Source: Candidatus Gallispira edinburgensis (GTDB taxonomy: Bacteria; Bacillota; Clostridia; Lachnospirales; CAG-274). Taken from it: a DNA stretch of 64,000 nucleotides. The stretch spans positions 20,520 through 84,519 of the forward strand of contig CAJFNV010000054.1 in assembly GCA_904395805.1 (NCBI GenBank). The letters run 5' to 3'. The translations under genes and the position numbers were made by a program. Below are positions 1 to 9,759 of the stretch, in pieces (positions within the stretch are counted from its first letter, which is position 1; the number at the start of each line of letters is the position of its first letter). Under the pieces are notes generated by a model. That model saw only the letters and a program-made list of their open reading frames with translations, searched no databases and was not told the DNA's origin.

Positions 1-2274
1 AGACTCTACACAGCCGTCAATATAAGCTTTGATTTTAGGATATTTTTCAAAATAGCTCTCAATATAGGCATCTGCTTCCTTTTTTGTAATTCCCAGATCC
101 TGAGATAAGCTGAAAGCACCGATACCGTAAATAATACCGAAATTTACAGCCTTGGCATTTCTTCTCTGGAGAGGTGTGACCTCATCAAAAGGAACATTGA
201 AAACCTGAGATGCAGTCATTGTATGAATATCCTGATTTTCTTTAAAAGCATTTATCAAGTTTTCGTCCCCTGCAAGATGAGCAAGCACTCTCAATTCGAT
301 CTGTGAATAGTCCGCATCTATATAAACACAGTCCTTTTTTGGTATAAAAACCTTTCTAAGCTTTCTTCCAAGCTCTATCCTGACGGGGATATTCTGCAGA
401 TTAGGCTCTGTAGAGCTTATTCTGCCTGTTGTTGTTATTGTCTGATTAAATGTAGAATAAATTCTGTCATCATCATGAAGAACAGCCAGAAGCCCCTCTG
501 CATAGGTGGACTTAAGTTTGCTGTAGGAGCGGTATTCGAGAACCTTACCCACAATCTCATCCTTGTCCTTAAGCTTCTCAAGTATATCGGCAGATGTTGA
601 CCAGCCCGTCTTTGTTTTCTTACCGCCCTTTAAGCCAAGCTTTTCAAATAAAATATGGCTTAACTGCTTAGGAGAGTTAATATTGAATTCCTCTCCCGCA
701 AGCCAGTAAATATCCTTTGTAAGTTCCTCCAGTTTGCCATCAAGACTTTTGCCGTACTCAATAAGGGCATTTCTGTCAACACCCATACCTACATACTCCA
801 TATTTGCAAGTACATATATAAGGGGCAGTTCTATTTTATAGTACAAATACTCCTGATCATTTTCCTTTATCTTTTTATCTATTACAGGATAAGCTCTGAA
901 ACTTATATCACACATTCTTCCGCAGAATTCTCTAAATTCATCATCACTTAAATCATCAAAGCTTTTTCTGCTTTTTCCCTTACCCATAATTTCTTCTTCC
1001 GACGGATAGCTTTCATTTAAAAAGTCCTCGGCAAGCTCATTGTATTCATAGTTATCCATAGAGGAATTTATAATATATCCCCCTATCATTGTATCAAAAA
1101 TGATACTGTTAAGTTCAATGCCCTTTCTCTTTAAATACACAATATCTCTCTTGCCGTTGTGAGCGATCTTACAGTTCTGATTTTCAAAAAAGTCCTTAAA
1201 AACAGTCAGCAGTTCTTCTTCACTCATTCTGAATACATAAGCACTGTGTTCCTTTTGTGTTACTGATATACCCTTAAGACTTTCGTTTTCATATATCATT
1301 TTATAACCACAGTTTTCAAAGGGATTTATGTCTGCAACAGCCTTTTTTGCTTCATTTACATCCTTTATAAGCGTGTACTCTGCAATATGCTTTTCACTTA
1401 CCTTTTCAGTATCAAAACGGCTTAGCATTGACTTAAACTCATATCTTTTAAACATTGAGTAAGCTTCTTCATTAAATATATCTCTTACCCTTGTATCCTC
1501 AAAGTCAAACTCCATTGGTACATCTGTCTTTATTGTTACAAGCCACCTGCTCTCCCTTGCCTGTTCCGCATAAGTTACAAGATTTTCACTTGCCCTTTTT
1601 GGCTTTACCTTGTCTGCATTTGCAATAGCATTTTCAACAGACTTATACTCCTGTATGATTTTGATTGCGGTTTTTTCACCTATTGAGGGTACGCCTGGCA
1701 CATTGTCACTTGAATCACCCATTAAAGCCTTGACCTCAATAAATTCCTCCGGGGTCACACCGTATTTTTCAATAACATCTGCCGCATTATAGTCCTCAAC
1801 AACAGTTGTTCCTGATTTTGTCTTTGGTATTCTTATTTTTATAGTATCACTTGCAAGCTGCAGCAGATCTCTGTCACCGCTCACTATTACAGGGGCTATC
1901 CCCTTGGTTTCAGCAGTCCTTGCAATTGTGCCAAGCAGATCATCGGCTTCATATCCGCCCATTTCATATGTCTTTATATTCATTGATGCAAGGACCTTTT
2001 TAACCGTATCCATCTGAGGTACAAGTTCCTCGGGCATTCCCTTTCTGGTACCCTTGTAATCTTTGTATTCCTTATGTCTGAATGTAGGTTCATGAACATC
2101 AAAGCATACAGCACAGTAGTCAGGCTTTTCCTCATCAAGTAATTTAAAAAATATATTTAAAAAGCCGTAAACACCGTTTGTAAATTCTCCGTCCTTATTT
2201 GTAAGAATGGGCATGGCATAAAAGGCTCTGTTCATTAAACTATTGCCGTCCAAAAGCATAATTTTATCAGACAT
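1..2274 (-). CDS. polA: DNA polymerase I, C-terminus truncated by window edge
   Basis: Translated reverse strand from ATG at 2274: MSDKIMLLDGNSLMNRAFYAMPILTNKDG... with 5'-3' exonuclease motifs and polymerase motifs (TTTGRISSTEPNLQNIP, DYSQIELRVLAHL, RRNAKAVNFGIIYG). Absent from the ORF track because no stop lies within the window. Confidence 0.95.
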   Translation of the reverse strand, partial: MSDKIMLLDGNSLMNRAFYAMPILTNKDGEFTNGVYGFLNIFFKLLDEEKPDYCAVCFDVHEPTFRHKEYKDYKGTRKGMPEELVPQMDTVKKVLASMNIKTYEMGGYEADDLLGTIARTAETKGIAPVIVSGDRDLLQLASDTIKIRIPKTKSGTTVVEDYNAADVIEKYGVTPEEFIEVKALMGDSSDNVPGVPSIGEKTAIKIIQEYKSVENAIANADKVKPKRASENLVTYAEQARESRWLVTIKTDVPMEFDFEDTRVRDIFNEEAYSMFKRYEFKSMLSRFDTEKVSEKHIAEYTLIKDVNEAKKAVADINPFENCGYKMIYENESLKGISVTQKEHSAYVFRMSEEELLTVFKDFFENQNCKIAHNGKRDIVYLKRKGIELNSIIFDTMIGGYIINSSMDNYEYNELAEDFLNESYPSEEEIMGKGKSRKSFDDLSDDEFREFCGRMCDISFRAYPVIDKKIKENDQEYLYYKIELPLIYVLANMEYVGMGVDRNALIEYGKSLDGKLEELTKDIYWLAGEEFNINSPKQLSHILFEKLGLKGGKKTKTGWSTSADILEKLKDKDEIVGKVLEYRSYSKLKSTYAEGLLAVLHDDDRIYSTFNQTITTTGRISSTEPNLQNIPVRIELGRKLRKVFIPKKDCVYIDADYSQIELRVLAHLAGDENLINAFKENQDIHTMTASQVFNVPFDEVTPLQRRNAKAVNFGIIYGIGAFSLSQDLGITKKEADAYIESYFEKYPKIKAYIDGCVES

Positions 2275-2461
2275 TTTCTTCCTCCTCTGCTGTTTATATA
2301 CATAAAGGGATATAACAACCTAAATTATAGTATACTAAATTTTTAACAATATTAAAAGCCCAAATTTAAATTGTAATAATAAAGTAAATTTTTGTAAAAC
2401 AGGAACTTTTTTACCTATTGTTAAAATCTAATGTTCCGCCATTTGAATTTTCTTATTTATT

Positions 2462-2502
2462 TTATAAAAAGAGCGGCAGGAATTTCTTTTTCCTGCCGTT
2501 CA
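2462..2502 (-). terminator. Rho-independent terminator of hydrogenase operon
   Basis: Minus-strand hairpin cggcaggaa...ttcctgccg followed by CTCTTTTTAT, just downstream of the ORF ending at 2530. Confidence 0.75.
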
Positions 2503-2529
2503 GTAATTGGGGCTTAATTATATATAAAA

Positions 2530-3996
2530 TCAGCCACGGTTATGCACATGTATATTCAAATTACCATAACCATTTTCTTTACATGTATTTATAATATTGT
2601 CATTTTCAACATTTACATTCTTGTCAAATACCTTTTTGCTTTCAAACAATTCCTTCTGACGCATAGGTCCGTTTACACAGCCGCCTTCACAAGCCATACC
2701 TTCAATGATGTCCTCGGGAAGTCTGCCAAGTTTAAGCATCTGCAGAGCAATCTTACATTCAGCAGCACCGTTACACACCTTAACCTTAGGCTTAAGATCA
2801 AGACCCTTTTCTTCTATAACTCTTAAAACAGAAGCTGATACACCGCCGCTTCTTGCAAAGCCCTTGCCGTAGCGTGTAGCAAACTGTTCTCCACCTTCAA
2901 ATTTTTCAGGGTCAACCTTCTTTACAGCAAACATTGCAGCAAGCTCATCAAATGTAAGAGCTGCACTTATTAAGCCCATATATCTTGACACAACCTCATG
3001 CTTCTTTGCAACACAAGGTCCTATAAACACGATTTCTGCCTCAGGGTCTTTTTCCTTTAAGTATCTTGCTGCCGCAAGCATAGGTGAACCTGTTGTTGAC
3101 ATTCTGTCCTTGATTTCAGGATAATGCTTTACTATCATATTGTAAAAGGCAGGACAACAGGATGTAGTCATCTTATTACCCTCTTTAATGTTTTCAACAA
3201 GTTCTTCAGCCTCGCTCCATGCAACAGCATCGGCACCAAGAGCAATTTCATAGCACTCCTTAAAACCAAGAGCCTCAACAGCCTGCTTTAAAGCAGGAAT
3301 TGTAGCCGTACCAAACTGACCTTCAATAGATGGTGCGATCATAGCATAGGTATGGTCCGGATTATTTCTTATTGAATTAATAACATTAGTCATCATAGAT
3401 ACTGCACCAATTGCACCGAAAGGACATTTAATAACACACTGTCCGCAGTTGATACACTTTTCCTCGTCAATTATAGCAAGGTCATGATCATCCATATCAA
3501 CAGCATTTACAGGACATGATTTGATACATGGTCTTTCAATATCCACAATTGCATTGTAAGGACAGGCTTTTACACAGGCACCGCAGTTTTTACACTTTGT
3601 CTTGTCAATATAGGCACCGTTTGGAGTATGTATGATAGCATCAAACTTACAAGCCTTCATACATTTCTTAGCAAGACAGTTCTGACAGTTATTTGTTACT
3701 GTTACTCTGTCAATAGGACAACCTTCACAAGCAGACTGCATAACATGTACGATCTGAGTGTCATCCTTCTTTTCATAGTGAAGGTCTGAAGGCAGCTTAC
3801 CCATAGCAAGTCTTACCCTCTGTCTTAATATTTCTCTTTCTCTGTAAACACAGCATCTGAAACTTGGCACAATAGGGTCAGTGATCTCGTAAGGAATATG
3901 CTCCATTTTATCCTCAAGTGTACCTTCATAAGCATACTCCGCCACCTTATAGAGCACGGCATTTTTAATTTGATTAATGTCGGTTATCTGTTCCAT
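2530..3996 (-). CDS. [FeFe]-hydrogenase with multiple 4Fe-4S sites (monomeric, group B-like)
   Basis: H-cluster motifs TTSCCPAF, GPCVAKKHE, EGMACEGGCVNGP; several CxxCxxC ferredoxin motifs. Confidence 0.88.
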   Translation of the reverse strand: MEQITDINQIKNAVLYKVAEYAYEGTLEDKMEHIPYEITDPIVPSFRCCVYREREILRQRVRLAMGKLPSDLHYEKKDDTQIVHVMQSACEGCPIDRVTVTNNCQNCLAKKCMKACKFDAIIHTPNGAYIDKTKCKNCGACVKACPYNAIVDIERPCIKSCPVNAVDMDDHDLAIIDEEKCINCGQCVIKCPFGAIGAVSMMTNVINSIRNNPDHTYAMIAPSIEGQFGTATIPALKQAVEALGFKECYEIALGADAVAWSEAEELVENIKEGNKMTTSCCPAFYNMIVKHYPEIKDRMSTTGSPMLAAARYLKEKDPEAEIVFIGPCVAKKHEVVSRYMGLISAALTFDELAAMFAVKKVDPEKFEGGEQFATRYGKGFARSGGVSASVLRVIEEKGLDLKPKVKVCNGAAECKIALQMLKLGRLPEDIIEGMACEGGCVNGPMRQKELFESKKVFDKNVNVENDNIINTCKENGYGNLNIHVHNRG

Positions 3997-4013
3997 TTTT
4001 AATCCTCCTGAAA

Positions 4014-5195
4014 TTAATAATAATTGCGTTTAACGACCTTTCCCGCCTTAACCATAAGACTGTAAAGCTCGTCCATAATTAACATTTTTATACTTAAATC
4101 TACAGGCAGATCAGGGTTCTGATGAGCCGGATTGATTTTTTGACCAATAAACATATAAAAGTGTGTACATTCCTCAACAAGCATCTTTGCGATTAATGAA
4201 GCTCCGTTTTTCTTTTCAAGCTTCATAAGAGTTTCCTTGTCTGTGGGATTTTCAATATAAGTCTTTATGATATCAACTGCTTTTTTTAGTGTAATAACGC
4301 CTTCCGTAACAAGGTCTATCCCAGGTATTTCAGCCGTAGGCGGTATTTCAGGGTCGATATATTCAAGACTCGGTGTAAGAGGTTCCTTAAGTACTCTGCT
4401 TACTATAGTAGCAGAGCTTCCTCCGCACACAATTTTTTTACCCTCTGGTATCATAAACTCAGTTACAAGTCTTTCATCACTATTTGGGTCAACCGGGGGA
4501 CCGCTGTAAAGGCTTACGATCTTTTTGCCTGTTATTCTGACTGCTGCAACTGTTGTATCATCTCCGGGCTTATTCATATAAAGCTGATTACAGGTTTCAC
4601 TGACCATACTTGTAAGCCTTGCCGCTGTTATACCCGGCTTAATGTGACTTAATAAGTACCTGGATACATTTTTCCACGTCCAGCCCAGATTCATAAGCTG
4701 TCCTATGCCTGCATAGATGACACCGTCACTCATTAAAGTGAGCACATCATCAGGCTTAACCTTAAATCTTGCCTCTCTTATGTTCTTTCCTGCAATCTCC
4801 CTGTAACTGTAATCAATGGGAACAAGTTTTCCCTCTCTTACAAATATACAGCCGGGGGCATCAAACTCAACAAGATAGGCATTGCCATCATGGTCTATCT
4901 GCAATATTATAAATGTAGAATAAGCGACCTTTCTTATATTACATATAGGCAATGTATGTACTATTGTGTCAACGGTATCCTCAATTGTGGAACCTTCATA
5001 GAGCATAGTCGAAATAATTTTGGCAGTAAGGGTAGAGAGTATATTTGCCTTTACTCCGCTTCCCAGTCCGTCTGAGAGAACCACAATATACTTATCATCA
5101 TTTCTGACAATTTCCACATTGTCGCCGCAAAGCTCCTCTGTGTATTTTATTAAGCTTTTATATGCCGCATCTACATATACCTTATCAGACATCAT
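4014..5195 (-). CDS. SpoIIE/PP2C-family serine phosphatase
   Basis: VVLSDGLGSGVKAN, LMSDGV and GDDTTVAAVRI motifs typical of SpoIIE-type PP2C; overlaps the 3' end of the upstream HydS-like gene. Confidence 0.85.
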   Translation of the reverse strand: MMSDKVYVDAAYKSLIKYTEELCGDNVEIVRNDDKYIVVLSDGLGSGVKANILSTLTAKIISTMLYEGSTIEDTVDTIVHTLPICNIRKVAYSTFIILQIDHDGNAYLVEFDAPGCIFVREGKLVPIDYSYREIAGKNIREARFKVKPDDVLTLMSDGVIYAGIGQLMNLGWTWKNVSRYLLSHIKPGITAARLTSMVSETCNQLYMNKPGDDTTVAAVRITGKKIVSLYSGPPVDPNSDERLVTEFMIPEGKKIVCGGSSATIVSRVLKEPLTPSLEYIDPEIPPTAEIPGIDLVTEGVITLKKAVDIIKTYIENPTDKETLMKLEKKNGASLIAKMLVEECTHFYMFIGQKINPAHQNPDLPVDLSIKMLIMDELYSLMVKAGKVVKRNYY

Positions 5196-6918
5196 TCATT
5201 CCCTCAGCATCTATCAAGTTCTTAAGCTTATTAAGTGTAACCTTGGTTTCGGCAGTAGTTTCGCCAAGCAGGCTTGCGATCTGCTGTGCAACTACCATCT
5301 GCTTGTCAATAACCTTCTGTGCCATTTCAACAGACTCAATTTTCCTTTTGTAAAGGCTTTCTTTATCCTTTTCCTCCTGAGTAACATCCTTTATAATTGC
5401 AATAGCCATATTTCTCTCTTCAGAATATACAATTGTCTGTTCGGTAACAATATTGTATTCGGGATAACAGACCTTTTTATCATATATACTGCTTTTGTTC
5501 GCAATGACCTGTTCAAAATCCGTTGCAGGTATAAAGTTTGAAAGCTTCTGATTCAGAGCCTCTGCCCTTGTTATATTGAAAAGTTTCTGAGCCGCAACAT
5601 TAAATTCCTTAATATACATATCACTGTCAACAGCAATTATATAATTTGGTGTAAGGCTTAATGTCACATTACTCATTGCCTGATTTATATCTGTCATATA
5701 AGGCATGCATATGTAAAGCTCTGCCTTTTTCTGATATACGGCAATTGCCTTTTCCCTGCATGTAGCATAACCGCAGCTTCCGCAGTTCAGCTCCTGTGCC
5801 CTTGAATTTTTGCCTATCTGTGAAAGTATTGCTCTTATCTCCTCTTCACTTGGCATATCCTGATAAACAGGCTCAGGCTTAAACTCTGTTCTTACACTTG
5901 AAACATCATAATGTCTTGACTTTGTTGCACTGTCGGCATATTTCTTTACTTCTATTCTTGCCTTATATCCCGTTGATCTCATCTTAGGCATAAAGGGTCC
6001 GTTTACACAGCCTCCGTAACAGGCAGAGCCTTCAATAAAGGCATGTTTTATATTGCCCTTCTGCATTTCATCAAATATTTTTGTCAGATTTGCAAGTCCG
6101 CTTACTGCAATAAGGTCATAGCCCTCTATATATTCAGTCTTTGTAAACTTACAGTACTGATGCTGCAGATCAAACACAATGCCGTCTACAATTGGATATA
6201 TTCTGGAATAGCCTGCTTCATTGTCAAAACCGTATTCATCTCTTTCGCTTTCGGATTCCTCTCCCGGTGCTATGCCTTCTTCAAGGAACCATTTCATAAG
6301 CTGTTCATATGTAACAACACCGTCAACATAGGGACTTTCTGCACATTCCTTTATTCTTGCAAGGCAGGGAGAAAAATGAATGACCTTTACATCATTCCCC
6401 CTCAGTTCCTTTACGATCCTTCCGTGAACAAGAGCAGGAGACATAACGGGAGCAAGCCATTTTACAAGGTCCGGATAGTATTTTTGTATATACATATTAA
6501 TACTCGGACAGGCTGAAGAAATTATATTTTCAATTTCTCCTTCCCTTATAAGTCTTAGGTACTCCTTTGTAACATACTTTGCACCTATTGCAGCCTCTTC
6601 AACAAAGTCAAAGCCCAGTTTTTTAAGTGCCCATGCAACAGAAGGAGAATTTTCTCCAAAGGCTGCCACAAAGCTCGGATCAAGACTTGCCACAGTAACA
6701 ACATTTTCATCCTTTAAATAATCTTTTATATACTCTATGTCATTCTGCAGCTTTTTTGCTTTCTGTGGACAGGTGGTCATGCAGACTCCGCACAGTATAC
6801 ACTCATCTTCGATAATTTCGACCTTGTCATTAACATATTTAATTGATTTTACAATACAGTTTTTAAGACATTTGTAGCAGTTTTTACAATTTGCCTTCCT
6901 TACACTTATGTACCCCAT
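5185..6918 (-). CDS. Sensory [FeFe]-hydrogenase (HydS-like): ferredoxin, H-cluster domain, 4Fe-4S domain, PAS
   Basis: N-terminal 2x4Fe-4S; modified H-cluster motifs SSACPSI, SPCLARIKE, GSACYGGCVNGP; Fe-S motif LNCGSCGYATCREKA; PAS-like region (NYIIAVDSDMYIKEFNVAAQKLF) and C-terminal coiled segment. Confidence 0.87.
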   Translation of the reverse strand: MGYISVRKANCKNCYKCLKNCIVKSIKYVNDKVEIIEDECILCGVCMTTCPQKAKKLQNDIEYIKDYLKDENVVTVASLDPSFVAAFGENSPSVAWALKKLGFDFVEEAAIGAKYVTKEYLRLIREGEIENIISSACPSINMYIQKYYPDLVKWLAPVMSPALVHGRIVKELRGNDVKVIHFSPCLARIKECAESPYVDGVVTYEQLMKWFLEEGIAPGEESESERDEYGFDNEAGYSRIYPIVDGIVFDLQHQYCKFTKTEYIEGYDLIAVSGLANLTKIFDEMQKGNIKHAFIEGSACYGGCVNGPFMPKMRSTGYKARIEVKKYADSATKSRHYDVSSVRTEFKPEPVYQDMPSEEEIRAILSQIGKNSRAQELNCGSCGYATCREKAIAVYQKKAELYICMPYMTDINQAMSNVTLSLTPNYIIAVDSDMYIKEFNVAAQKLFNITRAEALNQKLSNFIPATDFEQVIANKSSIYDKKVCYPEYNIVTEQTIVYSEERNMAIAIIKDVTQEEKDKESLYKRKIESVEMAQKVIDKQMVVAQQIASLLGETTAETKVTLNKLKNLIDAEGMNDV

Positions 6919-6932
6919 ACAAAAGCCTCCGC

Positions 6933-7175
6933 TTAAACATTAGGCAAAATCTTTTTGTTAAAAAACATTTCTATATCTTCATCTGCAACAGAATAAAATT
7001 CATCATTTATTTTAACGGAAACTCCCTCATGGCTGCACTGACCCATACAGAAAGAACCCTTTAAAATTGCCTTTCCTTCTATGTTGTTTTTCTTAATAAG
7101 CTCTGCAAGCTTATCAATAACAGTTTTTGAGCCCTTTAAATGACATGAGCTTCCTACACATACAAAAATCTCCAT
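6933..7175 (-). CDS. (2Fe-2S) thioredoxin-fold ferredoxin (NuoE-like)
   Basis: MEIFVCVGSSCHLKGS...KGSFCMGQCSHEGVSVKI: four-cysteine pattern of TRX-like 2Fe-2S proteins. Confidence 0.85.
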   Translation of the reverse strand: MEIFVCVGSSCHLKGSKTVIDKLAELIKKNNIEGKAILKGSFCMGQCSHEGVSVKINDEFYSVADEDIEMFFNKKILPNV

Positions 7176-7231
7176 TTATCTGATCCTCCTTTTTATGAAG
7201 TCACGGGAGTATTTTTACACCCGCCTAATTG

Positions 7232-7260
7232 ATTATAATACTCTCTTATATAGCCGTCAA
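7232..7260 (-). promoter_or_regulatory. Sigma-A-type promoter of the hydrogenase operon
   Basis: Minus strand TTGACG-17 bp-TATAAT about 57 nt upstream of the ferredoxin start. Confidence 0.6.
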
Positions 7261-7366
7261 ACTTTTTTATCAAATTTATAAATTTTAGTTCATATTGACA
7301 GTTTGAATGTAATATAATGTCATATTTTATACAATTTTAACATATAAATTTTATTATTTTAAGAAA

Positions 7367-7825
7367 CTACTTTTTTTCTTTCAAAAGCTTTCCAAGTTCC
7401 TGCATAAAGCTGTCCACATCAGTAAACTGTCTGTAAACAGAAGCGAATCTGACATAGGCGACCTCGTCTACATCCTTAAGTCTTTCCATAACCATTTCAC
7501 CTATCTCTTTGCTTGGTACCTCCTTTCTTGCTGAATTTAAAATAGTGTTTTCAATATCAGACACCATTTTGTCAATAACCTCTCTTGATACAGGACGCTT
7601 GCTGCAGCTTATAAGTATGCCTTTTGTAAGCTTGTCCCTGTTAAAGGCCTCCCTTGTGTTATCTGACTTGACAACAGTAAGGGGAATGGTATCAATTCTT
7701 TCATATGTTGTAAATCTGCCCTCACAGCCGTCACAGTAACGGCGGCGTCTTATGACAGTGTTATCCTCCATAGTTCTTGTATCTATAACCTTTGTGTCTG
7801 TTTTACCACAGAACGGACATCTCAT
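7367..7825 (-). CDS. nrdR: Transcriptional regulator NrdR
   Basis: MRCPFCGKTDTKVIDTR...RRRRYCDGCEGRFTTYER zinc ribbon and ATP-cone. Confidence 0.97.
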   Translation of the reverse strand: MRCPFCGKTDTKVIDTRTMEDNTVIRRRRYCDGCEGRFTTYERIDTIPLTVVKSDNTREAFNRDKLTKGILISCSKRPVSREVIDKMVSDIENTILNSARKEVPSKEIGEMVMERLKDVDEVAYVRFASVYRQFTDVDSFMQELGKLLKEKK

Positions 7826-7933
7826 TCAATGACCTCCTTGCGACAAATTTATCTATTATACTCATTATAACAATAACAAAAATTATTTACAAGTAAATTA
7901 TATTTAAAATATATTATAATTGAGCTAAATAAA

Positions 7934-7962
7934 TTGACAAAGCAAAGAAAATATTATAAAAT
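7934..7962 (+). promoter_or_regulatory. Candidate thrC promoter
   Basis: TTGACA-17 bp-TAAAAT upstream of thrC. Confidence 0.45.
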
Positions 7963-8014
7963 TACTTATTATAATTCACTGTCAGATTAAATTTTTTAAA
8001 TGAGGTAATTAATT

Positions 8015-9484
8015 ATGGATATTATGTTTAAAAGTACGAGAGGCGACAAAAGCCTTGTAACAGCAAGTCAGGCAATTGTAAAGGGTATTGCCGATGACGG
8101 CGGACTTTACGTTCCCGAAACAATACCTTCAATTGACTTCCCTCTTGAAGATATTACAAAATACAGCTATCAGGAGCTTGCTTATCAGGTATTGAAGCTT
8201 GTCCTTACAGACTATACAGAAGAAGAATTAAGATACTGCATAAACTCAGCCTATGACGAAAAGTTTGACACAAAACTTATTGCTCCCGTAGTTTCTGCGG
8301 GAAATGATAACTTCCTTGAACTTTTCCACGGCAGAACGATTGCCTTTAAGGATATGGCACTTTCAATACTTCCATATCTTTTAAAGACTGCAGCAAAGAA
8401 AAACGGTGTTAATGAAGAGATCGTTATTTTAACAGCTACTTCAGGTGACACAGGAAAGGCTGCATTGGAAGGCTTTGCCGACGTTGAGGGCACACAGATA
8501 ATCGTTTTCTTCCCTGAAGACGGTGTATCACCTGTTCAGAAAGCACAGATGGTTACTCAGACAGGTAAAAATACATGTGTTGTAGGTATAAAGGGTAACT
8601 TTGACGATGCCCAGACAGCAGTTAAGAAGATATTTACAGACAAGGAACTTAAGGATGAGCTTAAAAGCAAGGGTTATGTTTTCTCTTCCGCAAACTCAAT
8701 TAATATAGGCAGACTTGCACCGCAGATCGTTTACTACTTCTATGCTTACGCACAGATGGTAAATGCAGGCAAGATAAAAATGGGTGACAAGCTTAACTTT
8801 ACTGTTCCTACAGGTAACTTCGGTGATATTCTTGCAGGCTACTATGCAAAGAAAATGGGACTTCCTGTAAACATGCTCATATGTGCATCAAATGACAACA
8901 AGGTATTGTATGATTTCTTCAAAACAGGTACTTATACAATTAAGAACAGAGAATTTACAGTAACAGTATCTCCGTCAATGGATATTCTTATATCTTCAAA
9001 CCTTGAAAGACTTCTCTATCATTTAAGCAAGTCTGCCGAAGATACTAAGAATATGATGGCTGACCTTAACACAAAGGGAAGCTATGACTTTAAGATCGAG
9101 GACGAATTTGCAGGAGAATATGCTACCGTTGCAGAGACATTTAAGGCAATAAAGAGTGAATTTGAAGAAAATAAATATGTTATGGATACTCATACAGCAG
9201 TTGCAAAGGCATCCTATGATAAATATGTTGCAGAAACAAAGGACACAACTCCTAATGTTATAGTATCAACTGCAAGCCCTTATAAATTCGCAAAAGACGT
9301 TTTAAGAGCTATAGACAGCAAATACGATGACATTGAGCCATTTGCTGCCCTTGAAGAACTTGAAAAGGTAAGCGGTGTTCAGATCCCTGCACCTATTAAG
9401 GGAATTGACAAGAGAGAAGTACTTCACAAGACAGTTATTGAAAGAGATGAATTAAGAACGTTCGTACAGAACAAATTAAAATAA
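8015..9484 (+). CDS. thrC: Threonine synthase
   Basis: FKSTRGD...GGLYVPE, AFKDMALS, LTATSGDTGKAALEGF: PLP-dependent threonine synthase family. Confidence 0.96.
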   Translation: MDIMFKSTRGDKSLVTASQAIVKGIADDGGLYVPETIPSIDFPLEDITKYSYQELAYQVLKLVLTDYTEEELRYCINSAYDEKFDTKLIAPVVSAGNDNFLELFHGRTIAFKDMALSILPYLLKTAAKKNGVNEEIVILTATSGDTGKAALEGFADVEGTQIIVFFPEDGVSPVQKAQMVTQTGKNTCVVGIKGNFDDAQTAVKKIFTDKELKDELKSKGYVFSSANSINIGRLAPQIVYYFYAYAQMVNAGKIKMGDKLNFTVPTGNFGDILAGYYAKKMGLPVNMLICASNDNKVLYDFFKTGTYTIKNREFTVTVSPSMDILISSNLERLLYHLSKSAEDTKNMMADLNTKGSYDFKIEDEFAGEYATVAETFKAIKSEFEENKYVMDTHTAVAKASYDKYVAETKDTTPNVIVSTASPYKFAKDVLRAIDSKYDDIEPFAALEELEKVSGVQIPAPIKGIDKREVLHKTVIERDELRTFVQNKLK

Positions 9485-9493
9485 TATAAAAAC

Positions 9494-9537
9494 GAGGAAA
9501 ATTCTGTATATTATAAAACAGAATTTTCCTCATTTTT
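9494..9537 (+). terminator. Rho-independent terminator after thrC
   Basis: Perfect 14-bp stem gaggaaaattctgt/acagaattttcctc followed by atttttg. Confidence 0.85.
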
Positions 9538-9570
9538 GATTTAGAAAGTTTTCAAAACAATAAGGGTAGA

Positions 9571-9714
9571 TCACAAAACCCTCCATATCCCCACACCTAT
9601 AAAGGCAATGGCACATATACACCCCAGACCCCATACTCTGCAAAGTATAATGCCAAGTCCTATGCCTATAAGGAATATGCCAAGGAAATATTTTTTAACA
9701 TCACAAAATCTCAT
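9571..9714 (-). CDS. Small hydrophobic membrane protein (47 aa), below ORF-track cutoff
   Basis: Reverse-strand ATG at 9714: MRFCDVKKYFLGIFLIGIGLGIILCRVWGLGCICAIAFIGVGIWRVL*, two hydrophobic segments; 46 bp downstream of thiN. Confidence 0.4.
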   Translation of the reverse strand: MRFCDVKKYFLGIFLIGIGLGIILCRVWGLGCICAIAFIGVGIWRVL

Positions 9715-9759
9715 TATACAAACTTCCCTGCCCTATATATTTATATTATGCAGTTTGGT

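Noticed and set aside
1610-1792. Plus-strand ORF in the track
   Set aside because: Antisense to polA; no RBS or recognisable protein. The same applies to most 60-170 aa ORFs overlapping longer genes on the opposite strand (e.g. 5020-5541, 6043-6516, 45256-45744).
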